Assembly: GCA_035726825.1 (NCBI GenBank)
Contig: JALNTX010000005.1
Coordinates: forward strand, 248,001 to 312,000
Length of the DNA stretch: 64,000 nucleotides
Source of the DNA: Pseudocitrobacter sp913778145
Lineage (GTDB): Bacteria > Pseudomonadota > Gammaproteobacteria > Enterobacterales > Enterobacteriaceae
Direction of reading: 5' to 3'
Shown here: positions 44,078 to 52,509 of the stretch, in pieces
Layout: each line of letters begins with the position of its first letter
Numbering within the stretch: position 1 is the first letter of the stretch
Made by a program: the position numbers and the translations under genes
Notes under the pieces: model-generated
Told to the model about the DNA's origin: nothing
Seen by the model: only the letters and a program-made list of their open reading frames with translations
The model's database searches: none

Positions 44078-45742
44078 TTGCAATTTGACTACATCATTAT
44101 CGGCGCCGGCTCTGCCGGCAACGTCCTCGCTACACGTCTGACTGAAGATCCGAACACCACCGTGCTGCTGCTTGAAGCGGGCGGCCCGGACTATCGCTTT
44201 GACTTCCGCACCCAGATGCCCGCCGCGCTGGCTTTCCCGCTACAGGGCAAACGCTACAACTGGGCCTATGAGACGGAACCCGAACCATTTATGAACCACC
44301 GACGCATGGAGTGCGGACGCGGTAAAGGCCTGGGCGGATCGTCGCTGATCAACGGTATGTGCTACATCCGCGGCAACGCGATGGATCTCGACAACTGGGC
44401 AAAAGAACCCGGTCTGGAGAACTGGAGTTATCTCGATTGCCTGCCCTACTACCGCAAGGCCGAGACCCGCGACGTCGGCGAGAACGACTACCACGGCGGC
44501 GACGGCCCGGTGAGCGTCACCACCTCCAAACCCGGCGTCAATCCGCTGTTTGAAGCGATGATTGAAGCGGGCGTGCAGGCGGGCTACCCGCGCACGGACG
44601 ATCTCAACGGTTATCAGCAGGAAGGTTTCGGCCCGATGGATCGCACCGTGACGCCGCAGGGCCGTCGCGCCAGTACCGCGCGCGGTTATCTCGATCAGGC
44701 CAAATCGCGCCCGAACCTGACCATTCGTACTCACGCCATGACCGATCACATTATTTTTGACGGCAAACGCGCGGTGGGCGTCGAGTGGCTGGAAGGCGAC
44801 AGCACCATTCCAACCCGCGCGACGGCGAACAAAGAAGTGCTGTTATGTGCGGGCGCGATTGCCTCACCGCAGATCCTGCAACGCTCCGGCGTCGGCAACG
44901 CTGAACTGTTGGCGGAGTTTGATATTCCGCTGGTGCATGATTTACCCGGCGTCGGTGAAAATCTTCAGGATCATCTGGAGATGTATCTGCAATATGAGTG
45001 CAAAGAACCGGTTTCTCTCTACCCTGCCCTGCAGTGGTGGAATCAGCCCAAAATTGGCGCGGAGTGGCTGTTTGGCGGTACCGGCGTTGGTGCCAGCAAC
45101 CACTTTGAAGCGGGCGGGTTTATCCGCAGCCGCGAGGAATTTGCGTGGCCGAATATTCAGTATCACTTCCTGCCGGTGGCCATTAACTACAACGGCTCGA
45201 ATGCGGTGAAGGAGCACGGTTTCCAGTGCCACGTCGGCTCAATGCGCTCGCCAAGCCGCGGGCATGTGCGGATTAAATCCCGCGACCCGCACCAGCATCC
45301 GGCGATTCTGTTTAACTACATGTCGCACGAGCAGGACTGGCAGGAATTCCGCGACGCGATTCGCATCACCCGTGAGATCATGCATCAACCGGCGCTGGAT
45401 CAATACCGTGGCCGCGAAATCAGCCCTGGTGTCGAGTGCCAGTCGGATGAGCAACTCGACGAGTTTGTGCGTAACCACGCCGAAACCGCCTTCCATCCGT
45501 GCGGTACCTGCAAAATGGGATACGACGACATGGCCGTGGTTGACGGCGAAGGCCGCGTACACGGATTAGAAGGCCTGCGCGTGGTGGATGCGTCGATTAT
45601 GCCGCAGATTATTACCGGCAATTTGAACGCCACGACGATTATGATTGGCGAGAAAATGGCGGATATGATTCGCGGACGCGAAGCTCTGCCGAAAAGCACG
45701 GCGAGATATTTTGTAGCGAATGGGATGCCGGTGAGGCGGTAA
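44078..45742 (+). CDS. betA: Choline dehydrogenase BetA
   Basis: 554-residue membrane-associated FAD flavoenzyme of the GMC family that oxidises choline to betaine aldehyde. The FAD motif GAGSAGNVLA begins at about residue 8, GMC signatures are GKGLGGSSLINGM and GAIASPQILQRSGVG, and the active-site region is HPCGTCKMG. The start is TTG at 44078, placed exactly after AGGAGGTTTAT and giving the known N-terminus QFDYIIIGAGSA. The longer frame from 44033 overlaps betB and is rejected. It is the last gene of betIBA. Confidence 0.96.
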   Translation: MQFDYIIIGAGSAGNVLATRLTEDPNTTVLLLEAGGPDYRFDFRTQMPAALAFPLQGKRYNWAYETEPEPFMNHRRMECGRGKGLGGSSLINGMCYIRGNAMDLDNWAKEPGLENWSYLDCLPYYRKAETRDVGENDYHGGDGPVSVTTSKPGVNPLFEAMIEAGVQAGYPRTDDLNGYQQEGFGPMDRTVTPQGRRASTARGYLDQAKSRPNLTIRTHAMTDHIIFDGKRAVGVEWLEGDSTIPTRATANKEVLLCAGAIASPQILQRSGVGNAELLAEFDIPLVHDLPGVGENLQDHLEMYLQYECKEPVSLYPALQWWNQPKIGAEWLFGGTGVGASNHFEAGGFIRSREEFAWPNIQYHFLPVAINYNGSNAVKEHGFQCHVGSMRSPSRGHVRIKSRDPHQHPAILFNYMSHEQDWQEFRDAIRITREIMHQPALDQYRGREISPGVECQSDEQLDEFVRNHAETAFHPCGTCKMGYDDMAVVDGEGRVHGLEGLRVVDASIMPQIITGNLNATTIMIGEKMADMIRGREALPKSTARYFVANGMPVRR

Positions 45743-45750
45743 CTCACAAT

Positions 45751-45772
45751 CCCCCTGCTCTTGTGCAGGGGG
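45751..45772. terminator. Hairpin after betA
   Basis: CCCCCTGC and GCAGGGGG form a perfect 8-bp GC-rich stem with a 6-nt loop, 8 bp after the betA stop codon. No clear T-run follows on the plus strand. It lies between betA and the convergent small membrane protein gene, so it may end both transcripts weakly. Confidence 0.6.
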
Positions 45773-45785
45773 AGATGGCTCCCCC

Positions 45786-46145
45786 TCAGAATTTATTATT
45801 CGAAACCTCATTTGCCCTGTAAAACATCATCCATTTCTGACGTTCATCAAAAACGGCTCGTTTAAGAGCAATATACTCGCGAGAAATTAACCAGATCAGC
45901 GCCAGAATCATCAAATAAATGAGAAACGGCACATTCCCCCTGAATGTGATATAGGCGGCGAAGAGCGAAAACGCGCTGTAAAAAATTACGCTGAACGGGT
46001 AGTTAACGACGGGTCTATAGACCAGGGTTAAATCACGCTTTCTGGCATGTTTATAGAACAGAAAATCAATAACCACCGTTAACACGGCAAAAAGAAGCCA
46101 GAGGCTCAGGACTGCGAATAATTTATCCATAATATTGTCATCCAC
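45786..46145 (-). CDS. Hypothetical small membrane protein
   Basis: 119-residue protein with about three hydrophobic segments (residues about 10-32, 50-68, 72-88) and a polar C-terminal tail. Positive charges after the first segment (YKHARKRD) suggest orientation in the inner membrane. I do not recognise a family. It is convergent with betA across the hairpin. An internal ATG at 46130 could be the real start. Confidence 0.65.
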   Translation of the reverse strand: MDDNIMDKLFAVLSLWLLFAVLTVVIDFLFYKHARKRDLTLVYRPVVNYPFSVIFYSAFSLFAAYITFRGNVPFLIYLMILALIWLISREYIALKRAVFDERQKWMMFYRANEVSNNKF

Positions 46146-46561
46146 TATTATGCTGCTTCATGCCTAATAGTTGGATTTGTTAATAATTAACAGGTGTTTT
46201 CTTCCGATAATGTCTTTCATCTAACATTATTAGAACTGTTAACTGTTAGCAAAATCAACTAATCTACGGGCGCTTTTTATTAGCAAGGCAAAAGCGTCAT
46301 CTCTTATGATCTTCATTAAGCCCGCTTTCTGAAGACTATTTTACCTCCCCATTATGATGATTAGCACGCTAACTATAATTACAAAATCCCGTATTTACGT
46401 TGAATGAGAGCGCCCCCGGACGTACAGACAGTTAATACTGAGAATTGTTTACACTAGTTTTCACGGCATTGACCTGGTTATGACAGGCTCAACGCTATAA
46501 TCGCCTCATCGTTAGAACACAACTCAGTGATGAGAAATTAAACAGCGCAGTTAACTTTTAC
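46146..46561. other. AT-rich intergenic region between divergent membrane-protein genes
   Basis: Gap of about 416 bp carrying promoters for the two divergent small membrane-protein genes. I see no gene, repeat or named site. It is markedly AT-rich compared with the bet genes. Confidence 0.45.
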
Positions 46562-46966
46562 ATGGACTCTTTAATGATGAATAAAAAAGGATTTTTCTGG
46601 CTAGGTGTCAAACTGTGGGTGAAGTTATCCGTTAGCCTCGCACTTTGTCTTTTCTTGATATTAATGATTCCAGTTGTCGGGCTGCATAACGCCGAAGACA
46701 TGAAACATACCTTCTCTGCGATCGCGATTTTCATTACCACATTCTCAATTATCTATCTTATTTATATGGGGACCTGCAAAACACTTCGCTTCAAACGAAG
46801 AGGTTTCTGGCTAGCCTGCATATTGAATATTGTTGGCGGCTTTACAGTAGGATACTTTGTATCGCCAATGGCTGGCGTAGCGTTTGCGCTATTGTTCGCG
46901 GCAGGCGCTTTCAGGTATTCCAGCCGGAAGATAGAAAAGCTGGCAGAAGAACTCTCTCACGGATAA
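46562..46966 (+). CDS. Hypothetical membrane protein
   Basis: 134-residue protein with four hydrophobic segments (about 15-42, 55-75, 85-105, 107-120) and basic loops between them. The C-terminus (SRKIEKLAEELSHG) is polar. I do not recognise a family. It is AT-rich, followed by a terminator-like hairpin, and precedes the aerobactin receptor gene with its own Fur-like site, so it is probably a single-gene unit. Confidence 0.65.
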   Translation: MDSLMMNKKGFFWLGVKLWVKLSVSLALCLFLILMIPVVGLHNAEDMKHTFSAIAIFITTFSIIYLIYMGTCKTLRFKRRGFWLACILNIVGGFTVGYFVSPMAGVAFALLFAAGAFRYSSRKIEKLAEELSHG

Positions 46967-46991
46967 GTCAAAGCAAAACATTCATTTCAGC

Positions 46992-47014
46992 AAGGGGGGC
47001 TCTCCCCCTTTTGT
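46992..47014 (+). terminator. Terminator-like hairpin after hypothetical membrane gene
   Basis: AAGGGGG and CCCCCTT form a 7-bp stem with a GCTCT loop, followed by TTG. It lies 25 bp after the stop codon. The T-run is short. Confidence 0.65.
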
Positions 47015-47151
47015 ATTCGTAAAAAGTCACCAACGTCTTCATCGCCTCTTCCCCCCTACATAGTGCCAGCGAAAGCTTCGTAAGCGCCCTCTTCCCTGAA
47101 AATAACATTACAAAACGTGTTTATTTGTAAAATTATTATTACAAATATCAG

Positions 47152-47175
47152 CAATTGTTATTGATAATGAGAAGT
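47152..47175 (+). promoter_or_regulatory. Fur-like site before iutA
   Basis: The segment CAATTGTTATTGATAATGAG contains overlapping Fur hexamer-like units (TTATTG, GATAAT). It lies about 100 bp upstream of iutA in AT-rich DNA. It suggests that iutA has its own iron-controlled promoter rather than being read from iucABCD. Confidence 0.55.
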
Positions 47176-47275
47176 TATATCGGCAGAATTCGCATTATCA
47201 ATAGCAGCCAGAGGCTGCCCTTTAACAGACCACCTGCATCTTTGGGCTGATAGTTTCTGCCCGCACAAAGGAATA

Positions 47276-49477
47276 ATGATGATAGCCAAAAAGCATACAC
47301 TCTGGACTCTCAACCCACTGCTTCTCGCCTTCATGGCTCCTGCGACGGCACAACAGACTACCGACGACACCCTGGTGGTCTCCGCAAACCGTACTAACCG
47401 AACGGTGGCGGAAATGGCCCAAACGACCTGGATAATTGAAAATGCGGAACTGGAACAACAGATTCAGGGCGGCAAAGAGCTGAAAGACGCACTGGCGCAA
47501 TTGATTCCTGGGCTTGATGTGAGTAGCCAGAGTCGGACCAATTACGGTATGAACGTGCGTGGCCGTCCATTGGTCGTGCTGGTTGATGGCGTTCGCCTTA
47601 ACTCGTCGCGCACTGACAGCCGCCAGTTGGACTCTATCGATCCCTTCAATATCGACCACGTTGAAGTCATCTCTGGCGCCACTGCACTCTACGGCGGCGG
47701 CAGCACGGGGGGCCTTATTAATATCGTAACGAAGAAAGGCCAGCCGGATACCCAGATGGAGTTTGAGACAGGGATCAAAAGCGGCTTTAATAGCAGTAAA
47801 GATCACGATGAACGTATTGCCAGCGCGATTTCAGGCGGGAACGATCGCATCTCCGGGCGCGCATCGGTGGCCTGGCAAAAATTTGGCGGCTGGTTTGATG
47901 GTAATGGTGACGCAACCCTGCTTGATAACACCCAGACAGGGCTTCAGTATTCTGACCGTCTGGATGTGATGGGCACTGGTACGCTGAACATTGACGATAC
48001 CCAACAGCTTCAGTTGGTCACTCAATATTATAAAAGCCAGGGTGACGATGACTATGGGTTGAACCTCGGCAAAGATTTTTCAGCAATTAGCGGGACCAGC
48101 AAGCCTTACGTCAGCAGCGGCCTGAGTTCAGATCGTATTCCGGGCACCGAACGTCATCTTATTAGCCTGCAATATTCAAACAGCGACTTCCTCGGTCAGG
48201 AGCTGGTTGGTCAGGTTTATTATCGCGATGAGTCTCTCACGTTTTATCCCTTCCCGACCGTGAATGCCAACAAGCAAGCGACCGCGTTCTCGGCCTCTCA
48301 GCAGGACACAGACCAGTACGGCGCAAAACTAACATTGAACAGTGAGCCTCTGGATGGCTGGCAACTGACCTATGGGCTGGATGCGGATCACGAGCGCTTT
48401 ACATCGAATCAGATGTTTTTCGATCTGGCACAGGCAAATGCATCTGGCGGGATGAACAACAAGCGCATTTATACCACCGGACGCTATCCGTCCTATGACA
48501 TCACCAACCTGGCAGCCTTCCTGCAATCAAGCTACGACATCAACGATATCTTCACGCTCAGCGGCGGCGTACGCTACCAGTACACAGAGAACAAGATTGA
48601 TGATTTCATCGGCTATGCGCAGCAACAGCAGATTGCCGCCGGGAAGGCCCTGTCCGCCGATGCGATCCCTGGCGGTTCGGTCGATTATGATAACTTCCTG
48701 TTTAATGCGGGTCTGTTAATGCACCTGACTGAACGCCAGCAGGCCTGGTTCAACTTCTCACAGGGCGTGGAACTGCCGGACCCAGGAAAATATTATGGGC
48801 GCGGCACCTATGGCGCAGCCGTCAACGGGCACCTTCCACTGATCAACAGCGTAAACGTCAACGACAGCGAGCTGGAAGGCGTTAAGGTCGATTCCTACGA
48901 ACTGGGATGGCGTTTTACCGGCGATAACCTGCGCACACAAATCGCAGCTTACTACTCGATTTCTGACAAGAGTGTGCAGGCCAATAAGGATCTGACAATT
49001 AGCGTAGTCGATGACAAACGCCGTATTTACGGTGTAGAAGGTGCGGTTGACTACTTTATTCCCAATAGTAACTGGAGCACCGGCGCAAACTTTAACGTGC
49101 TGAAAACCGAGTCTAAAGTAAACGGTAGCTGGGAAAAGTACGATGTTAAAGTCGCAAGCCCGTCGAAAGCGACGGCATACATCGGTTGGGCCCCCGATCC
49201 CTGGAGTCTGCGAGTACAAAGCACGTCCTCCTTTGACGTGAGCGACGATCAGGGGAATAAAATCGAGGGTTACACCACCGTTGATCTACTCGGAAGCTAT
49301 GAACTTCCCGTCGGAAAACTCAGTTTCAGCGTCGAGAATCTTCTCGATCGTGATTACACCACCGTCTGGGGCCAACGCGCTCCCCTCTATTACAGCCCGG
49401 GATATGGGCCGGAAACACTGTACGATTACAAAGGCCGGGGCCGTACTTTTGGCCTGAGCTACTCGCTACTGTTTTGA
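47276..49477 (+). CDS. iutA: Ferric aerobactin receptor IutA (no iuc genes)
   Basis: 733-residue TonB-dependent receptor, nearly colinear with plasmid-borne E. coli IutA as I recall it. A signal peptide (cleaved near ATAQQ) is followed by a TonB box (DTLVVSAN), a plug with RTNYGMNVRGRPLVVLVDG, and a barrel ending in TFGLSYSLLF. It imports ferric aerobactin. In classical operons iutA follows iucD; here no iucABCD synthesis genes lie on either side, so it would use aerobactin made by others or encoded elsewhere. It starts at ATG-ATG after AAAGGAATA. Confidence 0.95.
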   Translation: MMIAKKHTLWTLNPLLLAFMAPATAQQTTDDTLVVSANRTNRTVAEMAQTTWIIENAELEQQIQGGKELKDALAQLIPGLDVSSQSRTNYGMNVRGRPLVVLVDGVRLNSSRTDSRQLDSIDPFNIDHVEVISGATALYGGGSTGGLINIVTKKGQPDTQMEFETGIKSGFNSSKDHDERIASAISGGNDRISGRASVAWQKFGGWFDGNGDATLLDNTQTGLQYSDRLDVMGTGTLNIDDTQQLQLVTQYYKSQGDDDYGLNLGKDFSAISGTSKPYVSSGLSSDRIPGTERHLISLQYSNSDFLGQELVGQVYYRDESLTFYPFPTVNANKQATAFSASQQDTDQYGAKLTLNSEPLDGWQLTYGLDADHERFTSNQMFFDLAQANASGGMNNKRIYTTGRYPSYDITNLAAFLQSSYDINDIFTLSGGVRYQYTENKIDDFIGYAQQQQIAAGKALSADAIPGGSVDYDNFLFNAGLLMHLTERQQAWFNFSQGVELPDPGKYYGRGTYGAAVNGHLPLINSVNVNDSELEGVKVDSYELGWRFTGDNLRTQIAAYYSISDKSVQANKDLTISVVDDKRRIYGVEGAVDYFIPNSNWSTGANFNVLKTESKVNGSWEKYDVKVASPSKATAYIGWAPDPWSLRVQSTSSFDVSDDQGNKIEGYTTVDLLGSYELPVGKLSFSVENLLDRDYTTVWGQRAPLYYSPGYGPETLYDYKGRGRTFGLSYSLLF

Positions 49478-49491
49478 TTGTTCTTCAACCA

Positions 49492-49509
49492 GCCCGGCAT
49501 TTGCCGGGC
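49492..49509 (+). terminator. Hairpin after iutA
   Basis: GCCCGGC and GCCGGGC form a perfect 7-bp stem with a 4-nt loop, 15 bp after the iutA stop codon. The sequence after it is AT-rich but has no T-run. Confidence 0.6.
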
Positions 49510-49587
49510 AGATTATTATACAAAGCGAGGCGTTATCGCAATTATATCGCTTCCAGCAATATGGGTTAGTCAGAAACCGCTACGCGA

Positions 49588-50055
49588 TTATTTTTTCATA
49601 TTTTTAGTGAAGATTATTTTATCTTCATCAATACCATAATAATGACGTATTCTGGCCTCTTTAATAAAACCCTGCTTGCTGTAAAAATCACGCGCCGCGC
49701 TAAATTCATGAAGACTCGATGTCTCGACGATCAATAGCCTGGCGTGATTATTTTTCAACGCATTCTCAACCTGATTAATCAGGGCGTTGCCAACCCCCTG
49801 ACGCTGATGAGAAGGACTCACCCAGAGCATCAATAAGTTCCAGACATCACTGGTCATAACCTCTGGAGCGCAGTACGCAACGCCCGCGAGGCCTTGTTGA
49901 TCGGCACTAAACCATAACTCATCTGATTCACCAGATAAATAATTATTGAGCGTTTTCCGGACGTGCAACAATCCCTCATCATCAAATTGACCACTTTTGT
50001 TTAACATATCAAGCAGGGGTTCTCTATCAGAGATTCCGATAGGTCTAATTAGCAT
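49588..50055 (-). CDS. GNAT-family N-acetyltransferase
   Basis: 155-residue GCN5-related acetyltransferase. The acetyl-CoA pyrophosphate loop is SPSHQRQGVGNALI (Q-R-x-G-V-G type), followed by the late motif FYSKQGFIKEARIRHYYG. The start MLIRPIGISDREPLLDML is typical. The acceptor substrate is unknown; neighbours give no guide. Last residues FTKNMKK are basic. It is convergent with iutA. Confidence 0.9.
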   Translation of the reverse strand: MLIRPIGISDREPLLDMLNKSGQFDDEGLLHVRKTLNNYLSGESDELWFSADQQGLAGVAYCAPEVMTSDVWNLLMLWVSPSHQRQGVGNALINQVENALKNNHARLLIVETSSLHEFSAARDFYSKQGFIKEARIRHYYGIDEDKIIFTKNMKK

Positions 50056-50457
50056 GTAAATTCCTTTTATAACGATAAAACCTGAAACAATTAATAAAAA
50101 TTACACAGCACCGACAAGTATGTTTTAAATATAAAATATAAATACATTTCAAATACTCATTGAGTTCAAGAATGTATTTCTCGGCACGTTATTTTAACTC
50201 AATCAGAAGTAAGAAAAATATGATTCAGTGATTGGGATTCAAACTGTTGCCAATTGATATGGTTAAGGGAAGATAACAATTGAACACAGATTAGACATGA
50301 AAGTCACATAGATTTAGAAAAAAGTCTCTAATATCATTCTCATATTAAAATTTAAGGGTAAATAACCTAATATTCTTCAAACGCAGCCATGGCCGCTACG
50401 TCTGATGGAGCAATCACCTAACGGCGGATAAGGTTGCCTTTGGCATTATGGCGTAGG
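50056..50457. other. Intergenic region at left edge of island, no gene seen
   Basis: AT-rich gap of about 400 bp between the acetyltransferase start and the stop of the immunity-like gene. Near 50386-50460 the composition becomes more GC-rich, as if a remnant of a lost gene, but no product is recognisable. Confidence 0.4.
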
Positions 50458-50805
50458 TCATTCACCTTCATACCAAATATCTTCATATCCATTGTCATCT
50501 GCGATAAACTTGAACCCTGGCGCTAATGCCAAATATTTCATTATATATTTTGGAATAATTTCATAAAGATGAGAAAAGTGAACTGGTTGGAAGAAATCAT
50601 CAGATGCAGAATATTCACCACCCCATAAATACCATCCACATGAGTCACCATCTCTAGCTACCCTAACGCCATAGATTGGTTGGTTCTTCAATGAATCAAT
50701 TGCAACACCCACAAGTTCAACGTCTGAGCAATAAAAACAAGGAGAGTTATATCCAAAACAAATATTCTCTTGTTCCTTAATCAACACATCTTTATCAATT
50801 TTCAT
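50458..50805 (-). CDS. DUF2185/Imm33-like orphan immunity protein
   Basis: 115-residue acidic protein. The central CGWYLWGGEYSASDDFFQPVHF, split here as CGWYLWGGEYSA and DDFFQPVHF, and the acidic C-terminus (FIADDNGYEDIWYEGE) resemble the DUF2185 (Imm33-type) immunity family found with polymorphic toxins. Low GC fits that class. No toxin gene of the Rhs, CdiA or T6SS type is in the window, so it would be an orphan immunity gene. It overlaps the upstream gene by 11 bp. Confidence 0.65.
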   Translation of the reverse strand: MKIDKDVLIKEQENICFGYNSPCFYCSDVELVGVAIDSLKNQPIYGVRVARDGDSCGWYLWGGEYSASDDFFQPVHFSHLYEIIPKYIMKYLALAPGFKFIADDNGYEDIWYEGE

Positions 50806-50992
50806 AGTTAAGAATTGGCTTACCTAATGCTTCTGCATAACGAAGAAGGTCCTCCCGTAAATCTTCAAGAGATTCACCTCGTGGAAAGGTTGGTTTTTCA
50901 CTATATCCACAAATCTTACCTGTTTCATTATAATATACTTCATAGATAGCAAACTCACCTTTACATCGCATAATCCTATAATTCCATGTCAT
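50795..50992 (-). CDS. Small immunity-associated protein
   Basis: 65-residue protein (MTWNYRIMRCKGEFAIYEVY...). Similar short proteins with WNYRI at the start and a predicted helix at the end (LEDLREDLLRYAEAL) often occur next to contact-dependent toxin or immunity genes, as I remember it. It overlaps the DUF2185-like gene by 11 bp, which indicates translational coupling. No ribosome site stronger than AAAGGATGGG is visible before the ATG. Function unknown. Confidence 0.65.
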   Translation of the reverse strand: MTWNYRIMRCKGEFAIYEVYYNETGKICGYSEKPTFPRGESLEDLREDLLRYAEALGKPILNYEN

Positions 50993-51547
50993 ATCCCATC
51001 CTTTTTTGAAGGTATATTTTTAATTGCATCATTGGCTTCGAAATTTTTCCATTGGAGTACTATCTTATTTTCGCAGCCAAACACCCTCTATGATCTTTTT
51101 CATTAAGCACGTGCATTAATTAGGTGTGCCTGAGGATATTATATCGCCTCATTTTGGTAAAAAACAATGAATAAAATAGAGCAACAATTTTTTACTATCT
51201 TACTGACCTGGTGATAACCATATTTCTCTCAATTATATCAGCCAGACAGGTTTCAGTGATACGTGCCTCTCTCCGTCGGATGACTAACCATACACGCGAG
51301 AAAAATCGATAAGATTTTGAACCGGAATGCTGCAAACATGGTACAAGACGAAAACGTAGTTTACTTGAAAGTGAGGTAACTCATTGAATGAAATGGTGCG
51401 ATAATAGGAACAAAACAAGGTGCACAAACCTTTTGATAATAATGTGATTTTTCATGTTCAATCTTCACACATGCCCCCTTTGATGCCCCCACATTGATTT
51501 TTATCACTTCAGTAGGGGCTTTTTTCATGGATATCTTGTACAACTAA
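50993..51547. other. Island junction region with G-rich repeats, no confident gene
   Basis: Gap of 555 bp, AT-rich. On the minus strand TGTGGGGGCATCAAAGGGGG contains two GGGGGCAT units in tandem at 51470-51495. Such units occur near integrase genes of some enteric islands, but no integrase is seen. A 60-codon frame at 51361-51543 covers it and has no support. I regard this as a possible left island boundary. Confidence 0.4.
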
Positions 51548-51910
51548 TCACCAGTCGAAATGCTCTACTCCAGGCAACACGTCTCCAGCCGCATCAAAAT
51601 GGATATAGGTGATCGCATACCGATGGGATAATATCAGGATCAATCGACGACACGCTTGCGACAGGCCAAGTCGTTTCAACCTGAGCACTGGGTATTGCCA
51701 GGCACTGAGCCGGAGTAAGTAACCTGTTCCGGTAAAGTGGATCCACTCCGCATCACTATATTCAGTCTGATCATGAGACAGTTGATAAAATCTTTCGTTG
51801 TCCTGATCCGTGATGTGGGCAGTACTGCACTGTATGCTGGTAAAGATGCAATGCTGGGGGACAATGCAAGAGCCAACGGACTTATTAGTCGGTTCATTTA
51901 AACGCTGCAT
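51548..51910 (-). CDS. DUF5983-like protein of CP4-type islands
   Basis: 120-residue protein with conserved-looking blocks CIVPQHCIFTSIQCSTAHIT, SDAEWIHFTGTGYLLRL and a final VLPGVEHFDW. These match, from memory, the DUF5983 proteins encoded downstream of the cbeA-cbtA toxin-antitoxin genes in P4-like islands. The function is unknown. The ATG at 51910 follows GGAGTTAATTTT and is preferred to the frame start at 51931. It is the last gene of the island's minus-strand block. Confidence 0.7.
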   Translation of the reverse strand: MQRLNEPTNKSVGSCIVPQHCIFTSIQCSTAHITDQDNERFYQLSHDQTEYSDAEWIHFTGTGYLLRLSAWQYPVLRLKRLGLSQACRRLILILSHRYAITYIHFDAAGDVLPGVEHFDW

Positions 51911-51945
51911 AAAATTAACTCCTGATAACATAAAGTTAAATACAG

Positions 51946-52152
51946 CTAATGCGTATTTAACCCGTAAAGTTTGCAGACAACCATGAAATATTTATTACTG
52001 GCTTCAAACCGGCTCCAGATATCGAAAACATGAGTTCCTGCGGGGGATTGAATAAAAGGCTCACAGGTGATTAGTGTGCCTTCTTCTTATTTGACGGCAA
52101 AGTTTCTCAGTTCCCGCCGTAAGCTATTCAGAAGTGCCATAGAGACAGGCAT
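51946..52152 (-). pseudogene. Probable broken small island gene (in-frame TAA)
   Basis: An ATG at 52152 follows AAGGAGACAGCT and opens a 69-codon frame interrupted once, by TAA at 52087-52089 after 21 codons (MPVSMALLNSLRRELRNFAVK). The frame then continues with EEGTLITCEPFIQSPAGTHV and ends at TAG. The reading before and after the stop is protein-like, so a CAA or CAG to TAA change is likely. It begins 12 bp after cbeA, where the toxin gene cbtA normally lies. It is not CbtA, and I do not know its function. Confidence 0.55.
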
Positions 52153-52163
52153 AGCTGTCTCCT

Positions 52164-52496
52164 TTATGCTGACGGCGGGGTTGGATAAACGGAGAGGTAC
52201 ACGTAGCCACAACTCCCTAGTGTATCGGCCTCACAGGTCAGCCCATTGTGGTAAAGGGTGACACAATGCGGGTGGCGCGAATTAAGCTCACCGGTGGAGA
52301 GCATCAGTTCCATTTGCTTCATCATTAGGGGAAATGCCTGGTCGAGTCGCAGCGCCTGCTCTTCGGTAAACTGACCGTTAAAACCGGCGCGGTCAGCTAG
52401 AAAGTGCAGGCGGTTGCTCTCCTGTACGAGCCTTGCGCCAAAGCATGGTGAGATGCTGCGACATAATCCCCATTGCTGTAAGTCATTTGATGACAT
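52164..52496 (-). CDS. cbeA: CbeA/YeeU-family type IV antitoxin
   Basis: 110-residue protein matching YeeU/YfjZ: WGLCRSISPCFGARLVQESN, then HFLADRAGF, and the hallmark HCVTLYHNGLTCEADTLGSCGYVYLSVYP. CbeA counteracts the CbtA toxin not by binding it but by stabilising MreB and FtsZ bundles. AAGGAG precedes the ATG and lies over the radC-like stop codon. The usual downstream toxin gene cbtA is missing; a short interrupted gene follows instead. Confidence 0.92.
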   Translation of the reverse strand: MSSNDLQQWGLCRSISPCFGARLVQESNRLHFLADRAGFNGQFTEEQALRLDQAFPLMMKQMELMLSTGELNSRHPHCVTLYHNGLTCEADTLGSCGYVYLSVYPTPPSA

Positions 52497-52509
52497 TTTT
52501 TATTCTCCT

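Noticed and set aside
51361..51543. 60-codon minus-strand frame
   Set aside because: No ribosome site or recognisable domain; it crosses a possible island junction with tandem G-rich units.
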